Shown: piece by piece, positions 5,660-6,010 of the stretch
How the letters are laid out: every line of letters begins with the position of its first letter
Position numbering within the stretch: the stretch's first letter is position 1
From: Pseudomonadota bacterium
Lineage (GTDB): Bacteria; Pseudomonadota; Gammaproteobacteria; Burkholderiales; SG8-39
Assembly: GCA_021847125.1 (NCBI GenBank)
Contig: JAJZUK010000089.1
Coordinates: forward strand, 1 to 6,010
DNA length: 6,010 nt
Direction of reading: 5' to 3'
The notes under the pieces: generated by a model
The model's database searches: none
Seen by the model: only the letters and a program-made list of their open reading frames with translations
What the model was told of the DNA's origin: nothing
Program-made: the position numbers and the translations under genes

Positions 5660-5674
5660 AGGAATCATTCCTAT
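5654..5674 (+). promoter_or_regulatory. Fur-box-like operator of feoAB
   Basis: Bases 5654-5672 match the classical 19-bp Fur consensus GATAATGATAATCATTATC at 13 positions, with the GATAAT and AATCATT blocks intact. Bases 5658-5674 are also a perfect inverted repeat, ATAGGAAT-C-ATTCCTAT. The position over the -10 and around the expected transcription start fits iron-dependent repression of ferrous-iron uptake genes. Fur binding is inferred from sequence and context only. Confidence 0.75.
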
Positions 5675-5688
5675 CTATAGCGGTCCCC

Positions 5689-5949
5689 GTGGCAACCACT
5701 GCAATAATCCCGACGCTGAACCGACTCCGCCCCGGCGAGTGCGGAACCATACTGGCCCTTGATGCCGGCGAAGAACTCGGCCAGCGTCTGGTGGCGCTCG
5801 GTCTTCGCATCGGAAAAAGCGTGCGCCTGTTGCGCCGCGCGCGTTTCGGTGGACCGCTGCATGTACGGGTCGACACGACGGAGCTCATGCTGCGCAGGCG
5901 GGAAGCGCAATGCGTCCGTTTGACGCAGGCAGTCCCTGCCGCATCTTAG
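5689..5949 (+). CDS. feoA: Ferrous iron transport protein FeoA
   Basis: The 86-residue product matches FeoA in length and plan: a small cytoplasmic SH3-like beta-barrel that assists the FeoB ferrous-iron permease. Visible features are LNRLRPGECGTI near residues 10-21, the helix LGQRLVALGLRIGKSVRLLRRA (about 30-51), FGGPLHVRVDTTELMLRRREAQCVRL near 53-78, and a short Ala/Pro tail. The start is GTG 5689, the only start codon between the promoter and the conserved region. Its ribosome binding site is weak (AGCGG, 5679-5683). It is the first gene of an iron-uptake operon: feoB starts 11 bp after its stop, and a Fur-box-like operator with promoter lies just upstream. Confidence 0.92.
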   Translation: MATTAIIPTLNRLRPGECGTILALDAGEELGQRLVALGLRIGKSVRLLRRARFGGPLHVRVDTTELMLRRREAQCVRLTQAVPAAS

Positions 5950-5960
5950 CGCCGGTCCCG

Positions 5961-6010
5961 ATGAAACGCATCGCAATGGTGGGAATGCCCAACACGGGCA
6001 AATCGACCTT
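5961..6010 (+). CDS. feoB: FeoB ferrous iron permease, N-terminus only
   Basis: Only 16 codons fall within the window. They read MKRIAMVGMPNTGKST, a first beta strand followed by the G1 P-loop GMPNTGKST (residues 8-16) of the FeoB N-terminal G domain, which binds GTP and is linked to Fe(II) transport across the inner membrane. Placement 11 bp after feoA confirms the identification. No clear Shine-Dalgarno precedes ATG 5961, so translation may be coupled to feoA. The rest of the gene continues beyond the right edge. Confidence 0.93.
   Translation, partial: MKRIAMVGMPNTGKST

Noticed and set aside
5367..5680. Small open frames on both strands in the tRNA-feoA intergenic region
   Set aside because: One runs through the tRNA (SSSVGRAPASQA is a typical tRNA translation). 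The other overlaps the feo promoter and operator and has no ribosome binding site or family likeness.

Overview
The window reads as ordinary chromosomal DNA from a GC-rich betaproteobacterium, most likely of the Burkholderiales. The grounds are strong G/C preference at third codon positions, a Bug/TctC-type periplasmic binding protein with no transporter beside it, a feoA-feoB pair whose FeoB starts with a GMPNTGKST P-loop, and an FAD aromatic hydroxylase of the 3-hydroxybenzoate 6-hydroxylase type. I see no insertion sequence, phage gene, CRISPR array or toxin-antitoxin pair. The organism assignment is inference.

Layout from left to right. Bases 1-537 (+) are the 3' part of a gene I do not recognise. 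A DEDDh exonuclease of the DnaQ/epsilon fold follows (618-1241, +); its 3' end overlaps the convergent tctC-like gene (1213-2172, -) by 29 bp. The tctC-like gene is divergent from an FAD-dependent aromatic hydroxylase (2256-3431, +). Their 83-bp intergenic region holds a perfect 14-bp palindrome with TATAAT at its centre. A MOSC-domain gene (3464-4126, +) lies directly downstream of the hydroxylase, probably in the same transcript. It converges on mutY (4181-5254, -), which seems to start at TTG. Upstream of mutY on the same strand is tRNA-Gly(CCC) (5335-5410, -), with its own TATAAT. After a 278-bp divergent intergenic region come feoA (5689-5949, +) and the first 50 bases of feoB (5961 onward, +). 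They are preceded by a strong sigma-70-type promoter whose -10 lies inside a Fur-box-like inverted repeat.

How the genes work together. FeoA and FeoB form a ferrous-iron uptake operon with apparent Fur control. The hydroxylase probably converts 3-hydroxybenzoate or a similar aromatic acid to a gentisate-type product. The divergent binding protein could capture a carboxylate for that route, but nothing in the sequence proves it. MutY and the exonuclease are DNA-maintenance enzymes with no visible functional link to their neighbours. The YiiM-like MOSC protein may act with molybdenum cofactor in detoxification.

I found no convincing new multi-gene system. The observations most worth a second look are the Fur/promoter arrangement ahead of feoA, the palindromic divergent promoter, the mismatched anticodon stem of the tRNA, the TTG start of mutY with a possible tRNA-mutY transcript, and the short exonuclease that ends where related proteins continue into a GIY-YIG nuclease domain.
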